Assembly: GCA_016699405.1 (NCBI GenBank)
Contig: CP064972.1
Location: 4,433,501 to 4,497,500, forward strand
DNA from: Holophagales bacterium
Lineage (GTDB): Bacteria; Acidobacteriota; Thermoanaerobaculia; Multivoradales; JAGPDF01
Direction of reading: 5' to 3'
DNA: 64,000 bases
The notes under the pieces are model-generated. The model was given only the letters and a program-made list of their open reading frames with translations. It was not told the origin of the DNA and ran no database searches. Positions 10,886 through 18,508 of this stretch are shown piece after piece. The translations under genes were made by a program, and so were the position numbers. Within the stretch, counting starts at the first letter, position 1, and every line of letters starts with the position of its first letter.

Positions 10886-11794
10886 TCAGGTCGAAGTGGC
10901 TGGCACCACGACCTCGAGCGCCGCGGGCAGGACCGCGAAGGTCGTGCCGGGCGGCTCGAGGTAACCCGGGTTGCCGTCCCAATGGAACGGCAGGCGCTCG
11001 TCGCAGCGCAGCTCGAGCCGGCGGAAGCTCACTTCGCGGGTGAACGGCCGGGTGCCGAGGGTCCCGCGCATCGCATGGGACAGCGCGGCGAGGCGACTCG
11101 ACACGCCGGTTTCCATCACCAGCGTGGCGTCGAGGCGCCCGTCGTCGGGCATCGCCTCGGGGCAGAGCCGGAAGCCTCCGCCGGTGGTCGGCCCGTTGTG
11201 GATCGCCAGAATGGTCATCGGACCGGCGTACCGGAAGTCGCCGTCGACGAGCTCGATCTGCGGACAGCGGTAGTTGAACAGCGTCCCGGTGGCGGCCACC
11301 AGGTAGGCGCCGATCCCGCGGACCAGCTTCACGGATTGGGCATTCACGTTGATCGATCCGAGCAGCCCCACGCCGATCGCGTTGAGCACGACGCGCGATC
11401 CCACCTTCATGAGATCGACGCGACGCCGCTCGCCGCCGAGGAGCACGCGCACCGCGTCGTCGAATCGCAGGGGCAGACCGAGGGTGCGCGCCGCGTCGTT
11501 GCCGGTACCGAGCGGCAGGATGGCGAGCACGCCACGCCCGCTGCCGTGAAGCCCCTGAAGAACCTCGCAGATCGTGCCGTCGCCGCCGGCCGCCACCACG
11601 ACGTCGGCCCCGGCAGCGACCGCCTCGGCCGCCAGGTCCGAGGCGTGCCCGGGCGCCCGCGTCAGCGAGAACGGCACGTCGACACCGAGGGCGCCGAGCC
11701 GGGCGCGCAGTCGCGGCCACTCGCGCCCGAGCCGCCCACCGGCGGCCGCCGGATTGACGACGAGATGAACGCTTCCGAGCCGGCTCACCCGCAT
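10886..11794 (-). CDS. Diacylglycerol / sphingosine kinase family lipid kinase (YegS-like)
   Basis: A 302-residue protein with the family start HLVVNPAAAGG, the nucleotide-binding VVAAGGDGTICEVLQGL and the LPLGTGNDAARTLGL motif, followed by a beta-rich C-terminal lobe. It phosphorylates a lipid hydroxyl group with ATP at the inner membrane face. The ATG at 11794 lies seven bases after the stop of the lipoprotein gene, so the two are co-transcribed. The last residues VVVPATST are encoded by a copy of the 15-bp dispersed repeat (10894-10908), an unusual origin for a C-terminus. Confidence 0.9.
   Translation of the reverse strand: MRVSRLGSVHLVVNPAAAGGRLGREWPRLRARLGALGVDVPFSLTRAPGHASDLAAEAVAAGADVVVAAGGDGTICEVLQGLHGSGRGVLAILPLGTGNDAARTLGLPLRFDDAVRVLLGGERRRVDLMKVGSRVVLNAIGVGLLGSINVNAQSVKLVRGIGAYLVAATGTLFNYRCPQIELVDGDFRYAGPMTILAIHNGPTTGGGFRLCPEAMPDDGRLDATLVMETGVSSRLAALSHAMRGTLGTRPFTREVSFRRLELRCDERLPFHWDGNPGYLEPPGTTFAVLPAALEVVVPATST
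10894..10908 (-). repeat. REP-like 15-mer inside the lipid kinase 3' end
   Basis: AAGTGGCTGGCACCA matches the consensus AGGTGGCTGGCACCT at 13 of 15 positions. It is read through as part of the coding sequence and supplies the last residues before the stop. Confidence 0.6.
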
Positions 11795-11801
11795 CCCGAC
11801 C

Positions 11802-12950
11802 TCAATAGGGGTTCTCGCCGAACTGGAGCTCGATGCCGAACCCGACGAGTGCGCTCCCCTGGCGGCGATCTTCGCGCTCGAAGCGCGGCCAGGTGTAGCC
11901 ACCCGAGACGTTGGCGAAGAGCCAGGGCCGGCCGAACGGCATCCGGAAGACACCCTGGACACCGTACTCACGCAGCGGCACCTCGGCGGCGGTCTCGCCG
12001 CGCACGAAGGTCTGGTAGACGATCGCCCGGCTGTGGCTCAGGTTCTGGTAGAGGAGCAGCGCGCTGCGCCAGCGCGTGCCTTCCGTGCCCTCGGAGAGCG
12101 TGGCGACGTTGGTGAAACGCAACAGGCGCGTGGGTGAGACGACGTGATCGATATCGAGGCTCGTCGTGCCACCGAAGCCGTCCTTGCGGTTCTCCCAGAA
12201 GATCGTCTCGCGCAACCGCACGACGGACTTCTGGCCGAAGAAGAAGTTGCGCAGATAGCGACCCTGGACGTAGACCTCGGAGGCGGTCTTCAGCCGGACT
12301 CCGACGCGGAAATCGAGCCGCTTCGCCCAGTTCCCCGGCGGCGAATAGCCGAGCCCGCCGAGCCACTCGAGCCGATCCTCCTGGCTGAAGAGCACGGAGC
12401 GGATGGAGAGCCCTTCGTAGCGGTCTTCGATCGCTTCGCGGTCGTCCACCCGCCCAAGGAAGAAGTTGACCCGGTGCTCGAGGTTCGGCAGGTCGTACTT
12501 CAAGCGCAGGCGCATTTTGAAGTCGGCGCCCTCGGCCTGGGTGTAGAGACCCGAGCCCTCGAGATTGCCGGAGACCGCGCGGGCATTCTTCACGTCCGGT
12601 TTGCCGCCGAAGAGGCCGTCGAGCCAGAGGTTGGCACCACAGACCGTCTCCTGGAGTCGGCGCCGCGCCTCGTCGACCACCGCGTCGGAATCCGACCGGA
12701 CGCGGCAGAGATCGCGCAACGACGGCTTGGCGGGTGGAGTCGCCGACGCTCCGGCCGCGGGCTCGGGCGAAGCGACGGACGAGGCGACGCGAGCGTCTGG
12801 CGCGCCGGGGGGAGAGGCCGGCACCTCTTGGGCGTGATCCTTCTCGGCAAGGGCCGGCGTCGCGGCTGGGCGAACCCGTCGGGCGGCACAACCGACCGCG
12901 ACGACCGCCAGTGCCGCGACCAACAGGACGCGGAACGATCTTTTCGGCAT
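11802..12950 (-). CDS. Probable outer-membrane beta-barrel lipoprotein, unknown function
   Basis: The 382-residue product begins MPKRSFRVLLVAALAVVAVGC, a signal peptide with a lipobox cysteine at residue 21. An Ala/Pro-rich linker (about 22-75) comes next, then DLCRVRSDSDAVVDEARRRLQETVCGANLWLDGLFGGK with two cysteines. The rest is rich in alternating hydrophobic and charged strands (FKMRLRLKYDLP, LDFRVGVRLKTASEVYVQGRYL) and ends in ELQFGENPY, as expected for an outer-membrane barrel. I do not recognise a named family. It lies upstream of, and close to, the lipid kinase gene. Confidence 0.75.
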   Translation of the reverse strand: MPKRSFRVLLVAALAVVAVGCAARRVRPAATPALAEKDHAQEVPASPPGAPDARVASSVASPEPAAGASATPPAKPSLRDLCRVRSDSDAVVDEARRRLQETVCGANLWLDGLFGGKPDVKNARAVSGNLEGSGLYTQAEGADFKMRLRLKYDLPNLEHRVNFFLGRVDDREAIEDRYEGLSIRSVLFSQEDRLEWLGGLGYSPPGNWAKRLDFRVGVRLKTASEVYVQGRYLRNFFFGQKSVVRLRETIFWENRKDGFGGTTSLDIDHVVSPTRLLRFTNVATLSEGTEGTRWRSALLLYQNLSHSRAIVYQTFVRGETAAEVPLREYGVQGVFRMPFGRPWLFANVSGGYTWPRFEREDRRQGSALVGFGIELQFGENPY

Positions 12951-12958
12951 CGGCCTGC

Positions 12959-12964
12959 ATGCTA
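12959..12964 (-). promoter_or_regulatory. -10 box of the lipoprotein gene, near-leaderless type
   Basis: On the minus strand TAGCAT lies 14 to 9 bases before the ATG at 12950. No Shine-Dalgarno sequence is present between them. Confidence 0.4.
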
Positions 12965-13002
12965 CTGCGCATCGCCGCAGCCGCCAACGGCCTCCCTCCC
13001 CC

Positions 13003-13056
13003 AGGTGCCAGCCACCTCTCCGGGGGACCCTCTCCACCCGATGGTGCCAGCCTCCT
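13003..13056. repeat. Pair of REP-like 15-mers
   Basis: AGGTGCCAGCCACCT (13003-13017) has perfect 5-bp inverted arms AGGTG/CACCT around a CCAGC core and continues as CTCCGGG. TGGTGCCAGCCTCCT (13042-13056) is a second, less regular copy in the same direction. The pair sits in the divergent intergenic region between the lipoprotein gene and the E1 gene. A similar pair occurs at 26354-26411. Confidence 0.65.
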
Positions 13057-13165
13057 TGCGGACTCCATCCGTCGGGAAAGGTGCCACCCGATTTGCCAGG
13101 GGCTACGGCACCGGCGAGAATCTCCCCTCCCGAGACCCCCCGGTCGTCCCAGACGGAGCCCCGCC

Positions 13166-15601
13166 ATGCCCGAGCCCTCCTCGATCGCCGCCACCGGCGA
13201 GCCCATTGCCTCCGTCTCCGCGGAGGGAGTCCTCGCCGACTACCGCCTCGGCCAGCTCTCGCGACAGGCGAGCTACCTCGGCCGGCGCGAGGTGCTGACC
13301 GGCAAGGCCAAGTTCGGCATCTTCGGTGACGGCAAGGAGGTCGCCCAGCTGGCCATGGCCCGCGCCTTCCGTGCCGGCGACTTCCGCGCCGGCTACTACC
13401 GCGACCAGACCTTCATGATGGCGATCGGCGCGCTGACCCTCGAGCAGTTCTTCGCCCAGCTCTACGCCGACGCCGATCCCGGACGTGAGCCGGCCTCGTC
13501 CGGCCGTCAGATGAACGCCCACTTCGCCACCCGGCTCCTCGACGAGCGGGGCGAGTGGCTCGATCAGACGACACGCGTCAATTCCTCGTCGGACATCTCG
13601 CCCACCGCGGCGCAGATGCCGCGACTCGTCGGGCTGGGCTACGCCTCTCGCCTCTATCGCCACCAACCCGGGCTCGCAGGTGCCAGCCACTTCTCGCGGG
13701 GCGGCGGCGAGATCGCCTTCGGCACGATCGGCGATGCCTCCTGCGCCGAAGGGCTCTTCTGGGAGGCGGTCAACGCGATGGCCGTCGTGCAGGCCGCCGT
13801 CCTCCTGTCGATCTGGAACAACGGCTACGGCATCTCCGTCCCGATCGAGTTCCAGCTCGCCAAGGGAAGCCTCGACGACGTGCTGCGCGGCTTTCGCCGC
13901 GAAGAGGGGGTCACCAACGGCATCGATCTGTACACCGCCCGCGGCTGGGACTATCCCGAGCTCTGCGCGACCTACCAGGAGGCAGCAGCGGTGGTACGGC
14001 GCGACCAGGCGCCGGCGATCGTCCACGTCACCGAGCTCACCCAGCCCCAGGGTCACTCGACCTCCGGCTCGCACGAACGTTACAAGAGCAAGGAGCGCCT
14101 CGCCTGGGAGAAGGAGTTCGACTGCCTGCGCAAGATGCGCGGCTGGATCGTCGAGCAGGGGATCGCGTCGCCGGAAGCGCTCGACCGACTGGACGAAGAG
14201 GCCACCGCCGAAGTGCGCGCTGCCAAGGACCGAGCCTGGGAGGCCTTCCAGGCTCCCCTTCGCCGCGAGCGGGGCGAGCTCGTCGTCCTGGCCGGAGCGC
14301 TCGTCGCCGAGCTACCCGCCGCCTCGGTCGCGGGTCGCGACATCACCGAAATCGCTTCGCAGCTCGAGCGACGCGAGCCCGCGCTGCGCCGCGACGCCAT
14401 GGCGGCGGCGCACGAGATCCTCGTGGCGACCCGCAGCGAGCGGACCCCCGCGCGCTCCCGGCTGGTGACCTGGCGCGACGCCCGGCGGGCCGAGAACGAG
14501 GAGCGCTACAGCTCCCACCTCTACTCACGCTCGCCCGCCTCGCCCCTCGACATCGTCGCGGTGCCACCCACCTACTCCGCGGACGCGCCGCTGGTCAACG
14601 GCTTCGAGGTCCTCAACGCCGCCTTCGACGCGGCGATGGCACGCGACCCGCGGATCCTCGCCTTCGGCGAGGACGTCGGAGCGCTCGGCGACGTCAATCA
14701 GGGGTTCGTCGGCCTGCAACTGAAGTACGGGACGGCGCGCGTCTCGGACACCGGAATTCGCGAAGCGACGATCATGGGGCAAGCGATCGGCCTGGCGCTG
14801 CGCGGCCTGCGTCCGGTGGCGGAGATCCAGTATCTCGACTACCTGCTCTACGCGCTGCAGATCCTCTCCGACGACCTCTCGAGCCTGCACTACCGCACTC
14901 GCGGCACGCAGAAGGCACCGGTGATCGTACGCACGCGCGGCCACCGACTGGAGGGCATCTGGCACTCCGGCTCGCCGATGGGCGGAGTGCTCAACCTGCT
15001 GCGCGGCATGTGGATCTGCGTGCCCCGCAACATGACGCAGGCCGCCGGCTTCTACAACACGTTGCTCGCCGGCGACGACCCCGCGCTGGTGGTCGAGGTC
15101 CTCAACGCCTACCGGCAGAAGGAACGCCTGCCCGCCAACCCCGGCGAGATGCGCCTCCCGCTTGGCGTGCCCGAGGTGCTGCGCGAAGGAAACGACGCCA
15201 CGCTGGTGACCTACGGCGCCTGCTGCCGCGTCGCGCTCGAAGCCGCCGAGCTGCTCGCCCGTGCCGGCGCCGAGATCGAAGTCATCGACGTGCAGACGCT
15301 GCTTCCTTTCGACCTGCCCGACGTGGTCGCCCGCTCCCTCGCTCGCACGCACCGCCTGGTGGTGCTCGACGAAGACGTACCGGGAGGCGCCACCGCCTAC
15401 CTGCTGCAACAGATCCTCGAACGCCAGGGGGGCTTCTGGCAGCTCGACGCCGCACCGCGCACCATCACCGCCAAGGCGCACCGCCCACCTTACGGCTCGG
15501 ACGGCGACTACTTCGCCAAGCCGAATCGCGAGACGGTGTTCGACACGGTGTGGGAGCTGTTGCACGAGTGCGCACCGGATCGTTTTCGAGCGCTCGACTG
15601 A
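13166..15601 (+). CDS. Fused alpha/beta E1 subunit of a thiamine-dependent 2-oxoacid (branched-chain type) dehydrogenase
   Basis: One 811-residue chain joins E1-alpha (residues 1 to about 400) and E1-beta (about 470 to 811). The alpha half has GIFGDGKEVAQ, the TPP motif from GTIGDASCAEG to NNGYGISVP, and a His-Ser loop near HSTSGSHERY. The beta half has the NGFEVLNAAFDAAMARDP opening, AFGEDVGALGDVNQG, GIREATIMGQAIGLALRG and the TK C-terminal domain VDVQTLLPFDLPDV. The enzyme decarboxylates a 2-oxo acid and passes the acyl group to lipoyl E2. No E2 or E3 gene is in the window. Fused E1 chains occur in Bacteroidetes and some other phyla. Its last ~230 bp were copied to 18095-18305. ATG 13166 was chosen because the family N-terminus starts there. 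Confidence 0.9.
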   Translation: MPEPSSIAATGEPIASVSAEGVLADYRLGQLSRQASYLGRREVLTGKAKFGIFGDGKEVAQLAMARAFRAGDFRAGYYRDQTFMMAIGALTLEQFFAQLYADADPGREPASSGRQMNAHFATRLLDERGEWLDQTTRVNSSSDISPTAAQMPRLVGLGYASRLYRHQPGLAGASHFSRGGGEIAFGTIGDASCAEGLFWEAVNAMAVVQAAVLLSIWNNGYGISVPIEFQLAKGSLDDVLRGFRREEGVTNGIDLYTARGWDYPELCATYQEAAAVVRRDQAPAIVHVTELTQPQGHSTSGSHERYKSKERLAWEKEFDCLRKMRGWIVEQGIASPEALDRLDEEATAEVRAAKDRAWEAFQAPLRRERGELVVLAGALVAELPAASVAGRDITEIASQLERREPALRRDAMAAAHEILVATRSERTPARSRLVTWRDARRAENEERYSSHLYSRSPASPLDIVAVPPTYSADAPLVNGFEVLNAAFDAAMARDPRILAFGEDVGALGDVNQGFVGLQLKYGTARVSDTGIREATIMGQAIGLALRGLRPVAEIQYLDYLLYALQILSDDLSSLHYRTRGTQKAPVIVRTRGHRLEGIWHSGSPMGGVLNLLRGMWICVPRNMTQAAGFYNTLLAGDDPALVVEVLNAYRQKERLPANPGEMRLPLGVPEVLREGNDATLVTYGACCRVALEAAELLARAGAEIEVIDVQTLLPFDLPDVVARSLARTHRLVVLDEDVPGGATAYLLQQILERQGGFWQLDAAPRTITAKAHRPPYGSDGDYFAKPNRETVFDTVWELLHECAPDRFRALD

Positions 15602-15721
15602 GCGGAAGCGGGATTCGGCCAGTCCCTTTTCGCGCCGTCGCAGGTCGGAGTGAAACTTTCGCCCCCGTTCTTCGTCTGTCTCCGTTCTGAGTACGTTCTT
15701 CTCGACGGAGGCATCCACAAG

Positions 15722-17809
15722 ATGTTCACACTGCGTTTCCGGACGCTCGTTCGCGTCCTCAGCTTCGCCGCCACGCTGGCGGTACCGTTCGCCAACCCCG
15801 CCACCGCCGCCTCGTGCAACGCGGTGGTCGGAGTCTGGCCCCTCGGCCCTTCCTACCGCGTCGCCTTCGACGGCAACGTGGTGCTGCTCGCCCGTGGGCG
15901 CGAGCTTTCCATCTTCGGGACGGCGAATCCGAACACGACGCCGCCATTGCTCGGACGCGTGATCCTGCCGGGCCAACCGAAATCGATCGCCATCTCGGCG
16001 GTGACGCCTGGCCTCGCGGCCGTGGCGCTCGATGGTGAAGGCGTGGCCCTCGTCTCCTACACCAACCCCGCTGCTTCGGTAGTGACGCAGCATTTCGCCG
16101 TCGGCGGCAAGGCTCTCGCGGTCGCCTTTGGACCGACCGGAGACTCGCTCGGCAACATGAACGAGCGGCTCTTCGTCGCGCGTGGCAATCTCGGCCTGCA
16201 GATCGTCGAGCACGACAACCCCTCCGGGCCTGTGCTCCGCGGCAGCTTCGTGCACACGACCCCGAACACCAGCAACTCACAGGACGTCGTGGTGGCGGCG
16301 ATCGACACCGGCAGCGGTTGGATCTATCGCGCCTACATCGCCGAAGGAGGCTTCGGGGTCAGCGTGCTGAACGTCGCCAACCCCGACGCACCGAGCTTCC
16401 TGGTCGGCTCGCCGCTCATCGGTTCGGCCGCGGCGCTCTCGCTGCTCTACCACCACGACGGGACGCTCGGTGGCAACCAGGCACGGCGGCTGTTCGTCGG
16501 CGCTGGCAGCGCCGGCCTGCGCGCCTTCTCGATCGACCTGAACGGACACCTCGCCGACCAGCAGACGTTCACCTGGTCAGGACCCGGCGAGAACTTCTAC
16601 GTCGAGGATCTGGCGCGCGACGGCTTCCGGCTCTTCGCCGCCTCGAGCTACGGCGGGCTGCGCGTCGTCGACATCCACAACACGGCGGCGATGTTCGAGC
16701 TCGCGCGCTCCGGCAGCACGCCGGGCCGCGTGCACGGCGTCGCCGCCGGCCCAACCGGCCATGCGTGGGTCGCCGCCGAGCAAGCCGGCATGATCGTCTA
16801 TCAGTTCCTCGCCGGCCCGCCGGCGACGCTCCCAGCGCGGGCGAGCTTCGGGACGACCGGCTCGACGGAGGATGTCGCCGGCAACGACCGCTACGCCTTC
16901 CTCGCCGACTCCAACTACGGCCTGGTGGTCGTCGATCTGCTGGCACCGGGTGGGCCGGCGCTCGCCGCGCCGCTCGGCTCGTTCTTCTATACCGGTACCT
17001 CGGTCGCGCTCGCGGGCAACCTCGCCGTGGTCGGCGACTCCTTCGGCAACGTGCGCATCGTCGACATCTCGACTCCCACGGCCCCGATCGAGCTCGGCGT
17101 CGTCAACGTCGTCAGCGCACCGATCAAGGCCATCGCCGTCGCCGGCACCCATGCCTACGTGGCGACCTCGTCCGGCAGCCTCCTTGCCGTCGTCGACTTC
17201 TCCACCCCGGCCGCCCCGGTGGTGCAGGACACCGTGCCGCTCGGCTTCTGGGCGAGCGGAGTGGCTCTCCTCGGGACCCACGCGTACGTGACCCTGGAGG
17301 GCACGACCGACCTCGCCGTCATCGACGTGAGCGACCCGAACAACCTCGTCCTGCTCCCGAACGCACCGCTCGGTACCTCGTCCGACATCGCGGTGTCGGG
17401 TGGCGTCGGCCTGCTCGTGCGCGCCCCGCAGCTCGTCACGCTGGGGCTCTCGACTCCCGCGACGCCGGCCGAAATCGGGAGCGTGACCCTGCCGGGCAAC
17501 CTGGTCGCCCCCGCCGTCGTCGGCGGCTCCGGCTACGCGCACGTCGCGACGCTCATCTTCGACACGACCATGATGGGCTATCTCGGCCGGACCTATTCCG
17601 TGGACGTGCGAACGCCCTCCGCACCGATCGCCTACACCTCGCTCAGCGTGCCGGGTGCCAAGAACATCGCCGTCGCCGGCGATCGTCTGCTCACCGCCAA
17701 CGCCGAGATGGGAGCCGCCGTGCTCACCAACTGCGTGGTTCTCCTGCGCGACGGCTTCGAGGACGGGGCGAGCCTTCCCGGACGATGGAGCGCGAAGATC
17801 GGGAGCTGA
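15722..17809 (+). CDS. Secreted LVIVD-repeat (beta-propeller) protein, copy 1
   Basis: A 695-residue protein with a signal peptide (about residues 1-30, ending NPATAA) followed by SCNAVVGVWPLGPSYRVAFDG. It then has many repeats of the type VVDISTPTAPIELGVVNV and VAVAGTHAYVAT, typical of LVIVD repeats that form a beta-propeller. It ends in VLLRDGFEDGASLPGRWSAKIGS, a C-terminal tag shared with copies 2 and 3. GGAGG lies about 12 bases before the ATG. The protein is probably outside the cell or on its surface; its ligand is unknown. The convergent gene after it survives only as a fragment (17880-18094). Confidence 0.85.
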   Translation: MFTLRFRTLVRVLSFAATLAVPFANPATAASCNAVVGVWPLGPSYRVAFDGNVVLLARGRELSIFGTANPNTTPPLLGRVILPGQPKSIAISAVTPGLAAVALDGEGVALVSYTNPAASVVTQHFAVGGKALAVAFGPTGDSLGNMNERLFVARGNLGLQIVEHDNPSGPVLRGSFVHTTPNTSNSQDVVVAAIDTGSGWIYRAYIAEGGFGVSVLNVANPDAPSFLVGSPLIGSAAALSLLYHHDGTLGGNQARRLFVGAGSAGLRAFSIDLNGHLADQQTFTWSGPGENFYVEDLARDGFRLFAASSYGGLRVVDIHNTAAMFELARSGSTPGRVHGVAAGPTGHAWVAAEQAGMIVYQFLAGPPATLPARASFGTTGSTEDVAGNDRYAFLADSNYGLVVVDLLAPGGPALAAPLGSFFYTGTSVALAGNLAVVGDSFGNVRIVDISTPTAPIELGVVNVVSAPIKAIAVAGTHAYVATSSGSLLAVVDFSTPAAPVVQDTVPLGFWASGVALLGTHAYVTLEGTTDLAVIDVSDPNNLVLLPNAPLGTSSDIAVSGGVGLLVRAPQLVTLGLSTPATPAEIGSVTLPGNLVAPAVVGGSGYAHVATLIFDTTMMGYLGRTYSVDVRTPSAPIAYTSLSVPGAKNIAVAGDRLLTANAEMGAAVLTNCVVLLRDGFEDGASLPGRWSAKIGS

Positions 17810-17879
17810 ACGAACCGGCCGGTCGGCGACGCTTCGCCCTCCGGCTGCGCCCGGTGTCCCTGTACCAGGGCTCTTTCCG

Positions 17880-18094
17880 TCGACGCGGACGCCCAGCAGC
17901 TCGACCGGAAGGGCCCCCGCCTCCCACTCCAGCCCGAAGCGCGTCGCCGCGTCGCCCGAGAGCTCGGGGTTCGCCGCCACCGCGCCGCTCGCGGTGTTGA
18001 TCGAATCGATCTTCCAGTTCCCGCCCGCGGGTTGGCCGCTGAAGAAGGTGCGATTGCCCGCGGGATCGCGTCTGTCGCTTCCGGAGGTCGTCGA
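17880..18094 (-). pseudogene. C-terminal fragment of the partner-family protein (copy of 20617-20833)
   Basis: On the minus strand this encodes about 70 residues ending GLEWEAGALPVELLGVRVD. They match the C-terminus of the intact gene at 20617-21615 almost residue for residue (GNWKIDSINTASGAVAANPELSGD against GNWKIYAINTTNGAVATNPDLSGD). The stop codon has been lost by a small deletion near 17880 and the 5' part is missing. The fragment breaks off exactly where the copied E1 sequence begins, so this is a duplication junction. Confidence 0.85.
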
Positions 18095-18305
18095 GACGAA
18101 GACGTACCGGGAGGCGCCACCGCCTACCTGCTGCAACAGATCCTCGAACGCCAGGGGGGCTTCTGGCAGCTCGACGCCGCACCGCGCACCATCACCGCCA
18201 AGGCGCGCCGTCCACCTTGCGGCTCGGACGGCGACGATTTCGCCGAGCCGAATCGCGAGACGGTATTCGACGCGGTGTGGGAGCGGCTCCACGAAGTCGA
18301 CCCAC
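18095..18305 (+). pseudogene. Duplicated 3' end of the E1 gene
   Basis: Bases 18095-18206 are identical to 15368-15479 over 112 bp, and the similarity then continues with substitutions to about 18295. The frame encodes DEDVPGGATAYLLQQILERQ and the rest of the E1-beta C-terminal domain, but lacks everything upstream. It is a remnant of the duplication that produced the second LVIVD gene, not a working gene. The next 200 bases up to 18508 hold no gene that I recognise; TACTCT at 18474 may be the -10 box of the following gene. Confidence 0.9.
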
Positions 18306-18508
18306 GTCACTCCCCGACTCTCGACGAGCAGGGGCCGCCGTTCTTCGCTCGGAGTGCCGGAGCCTCAGCCGGGCGCCTTGCCGGAGCGACCCCGGGCGAG
18401 ATCCAGAAGCCAGAGGTTCCCGGGCAGGTGCCGGCTGTGCAGCACCTCACGCAATGAGGCTGCCGATCGCCGCTACTCTTCGCCCTCAAAACTCAGGAGA
18501 AGATAGCC

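Noticed and set aside
13678..13692. AGGTGCCAGCCACTT inside the E1 gene as a further REP copy
   Set aside because: It matches the motif at 14 of 15 positions, but it encodes GASHF in a region where homologous E1-alpha chains have similar residues, so chance cannot be excluded. It is read as coding sequence only.
18032..18457. A 141-codon frame covering the E1-like fragment as a real small gene
   Set aside because: Its 5' part is antisense to the partner-family fragment and its middle is a cut copy of the E1 C-terminus, so it is a duplication product.
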